NCBI RefSeq assembly: GCF_000300335.1
Contig: NZ_AMRM01000005.1
Location: forward strand, 176,758 to 240,757
Reading direction: 5' to 3'
Source of the DNA: Nitratireductor pacificus pht-3B
GTDB lineage: Bacteria > Pseudomonadota > Alphaproteobacteria > Rhizobiales > Rhizobiaceae
Length of the DNA stretch: 64,000 nucleotides
The translations under genes were made by a program, and so were the position numbers. Below the pieces are notes generated by a model. The model was not told the origin of the DNA. It worked only from the letters and a program-made list of their open reading frames with translations, and searched no databases. Positions 63,004 through 64,000 of this stretch are shown here, piece by piece (within the stretch, counting starts at the first letter, position 1; each line of letters begins with the position of its first letter).

Positions 63004-64000
63004 ACCCGCTCCACGAGACCAGATTGCGTCGCGCTCAGCAGGTCGCGCGCCAGCAGCGCCACGGCGGATCGCGCCTCGATGAAATGCCGCGCCAGCGCTT
63101 CTTCCGGGATGCCCGTGCGCACGGCTTCAAGCATGCGTTCGCCGATCCGTTCGGCGCCGGCATCCTCGCCGGACATGAAGAAGCGCTGGCGGCCGACCGC
63201 CTGAAAGAAACTCTCCACCTTGCCGTCCCAGCCGAAGCCGACATGCGGCACGCCCAGCGCGTAGGCCACGATGCAGGCATGCAGCCGGTGCGCGGCGACC
63301 CCGTCGAATCCGCCGATCAGGGCAACGAGATCCTCCGGCGCACGTGGCGGCGGTGCCACGGCAGCGCCTGCCGGCAGCGTCACGGCAACCTGCTCCAGGA
63401 AGCGCTGGTCTTCCGTGGCGCCGTTGGTGAACAGGGTGACGCCGCAACCCGCCTGCAACAGCCAGCGCACCAGCGCCGTGTAGTCGGCCGCCTTCAGCAG
63501 CGGAATGGCGCCGCCGCCATGGCGGCGCAGGATCACCGGGTGGGTGACGCAGATGCCGATCATCGGCGACGCCGCATCGCCGCGCGGCACCGCTGCGGCC
63601 GCGAGGCTGCGCGCCAGCAGGCCCGGATCGGGAACGACGCGCGCCGCCCGCCAGCCGTCGAAGTGCCGCTGCCAGTTGCCCGCCGCTTCGCGATCCCGCA
63701 CCGACAGGTGAAAGACATCGCAGTCCCGCAACTGCCCGAACAGTTGCTTCGCCCGCCGCGACCAGTAGCCGCCGACCCCGACGGCGAACACGCCGACCGG
63801 ACGACCCGATCGCCGTGCGCATTCGAGCACCGCGCCGACCTTCAACGGAAAATTCAAATCGTCGTCCTGGAACAGGTTGCCGCCGCCGATCACCACCGCA
63901 TCGGCCGCCGCCATCCGCGCCAGCCATGTCTTCTTCAGGGAAGCCAGGCGGCGGGCAAGCACGCGCTCGACGACGAGGCGGCGCAGGCCGGCCGGCAGCC
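63000..64000 (-). CDS. polysaccharide pyruvyl transferase family protein (5' end outside window)
   Basis: At least 332 residues; the frame is open to the window edge, so the N-terminus is missing. Features: VVIGGGNLFQDDDLNFPLKV near the start, HLSVRDREAAGNWQRH, PMIGICVTHPVILRRHGGG, LFTNGATEDQRFLEQV and FDGVAAHRLHACIVAYALGVPHVGFGWDGKVE, the GT-B-type nucleotide-sugar/PEP site with the conserved His. CsaB/WcaK-like enzymes put pyruvyl groups on surface polysaccharides. A start at 63962 (GTG) is possible, but codons beyond it (LRRLVVERVLARRLASL) look coding. Confidence 0.82.
   Translation of the reverse strand, partial: LPAGLRRLVVERVLARRLASLKKTWLARMAAADAVVIGGGNLFQDDDLNFPLKVGAVLECARRSGRPVGVFAVGVGGYWSRRAKQLFGQLRDCDVFHLSVRDREAAGNWQRHFDGWRAARVVPDPGLLARSLAAAAVPRGDAASPMIGICVTHPVILRRHGGGAIPLLKAADYTALVRWLLQAGCGVTLFTNGATEDQRFLEQVAVTLPAGAAVAPPPRAPEDLVALIGGFDGVAAHRLHACIVAYALGVPHVGFGWDGKVESFFQAVGRQRFFMSGEDAGAERIGERMLEAVRTGIPEEALARHFIEARSAVALLARDLLSATQSGLVERV

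Overview
The window is high-GC DNA from an alphaproteobacterium, most likely a Hyphomicrobiales/Phyllobacteriaceae-type (Mesorhizobium-like) bacterium. Grounds: split glycyl-tRNA synthetase (glyQ/glyS), the split ATP synthase Fo operon atpI-B-E-F'-F with a b' subunit, PA0069-type radical SAM gene next to rnhB, IalB and CsgH family proteins, a GTTC-N7-GTTC SOS box, GANTC sites, and REP-like palindromes typical of rhizobia. The species cannot be named from the sequence alone. No rRNA, tRNA, CRISPR array, prophage or intact insertion sequence was seen.

0-38 kb is mostly conserved housekeeping DNA: fabI, a J-domain protein, pdxH, a crotonase/acyl-CoA dehydrogenase pair, purD, ubiA, a D-2-hydroxyacid FAD dehydrogenase with a Sua5/TsaC gene, glyS and glyQ, a TPR-LysM protein, a polyprenyl diphosphate synthase facing a DUF2007/methyltransferase/S49 peptidase run, ispE-moaB, an SOS-boxed radical SAM gene, rnhB, nnrU/tetR, the ATP synthase Fo operon, a SleB-type hydrolase, der with a TPR partner, an odd polysaccharide deacetylase and a BCCT carrier. 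Between glyQ and glyS sits a composite of two inverted ~180-bp palindromic elements bracketing a truncated DUF559 endonuclease gene. Four copies of another intergenic repeat lie at 5.8, 22.6, 26.6 and 28.2 kb.

38.3-56.1 kb is the most interesting block: an apparent salvage/catabolic super-locus for 5'-deoxy (or 5'-methylthio) purine nucleosides and their pentoses. It holds a SorC-type regulator, a class II aldolase fused to a short-chain dehydrogenase, an RbsABC-type sugar importer, mtnK and mtnA, then an SDR, a 6-oxopurine-type nucleoside phosphorylase, an MTA/SAH/5'-deoxyadenosine-deaminase-type amidohydrolase, a BmpA-type nucleoside ABC importer and a cupin. The classical methionine salvage genes mtnB, mtnC and mtnD are absent here, so the likely outcome is aldol cleavage of the ribulose-1-phosphate analogue to DHAP plus an aldehyde (a DHAP-shunt-like route). 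The two wings meet at MtnA: free pentose via importer + MtnK, nucleosides via importer + deaminase + phosphorylase. Related TTGAC/GTCAA palindromes lie at three promoters of the block.

56.2-63.0 kb is a curli-type amyloid locus: a LuxR regulator with a degenerate receiver domain (CsgD-like in design), a Crp/Fnr regulator, an unknown secreted protein, then csgA-csgH-minor curlin-csgF-csgG and an overlapping ialB-family gene. The window ends inside a polysaccharide pyruvyl transferase gene on the minus strand.
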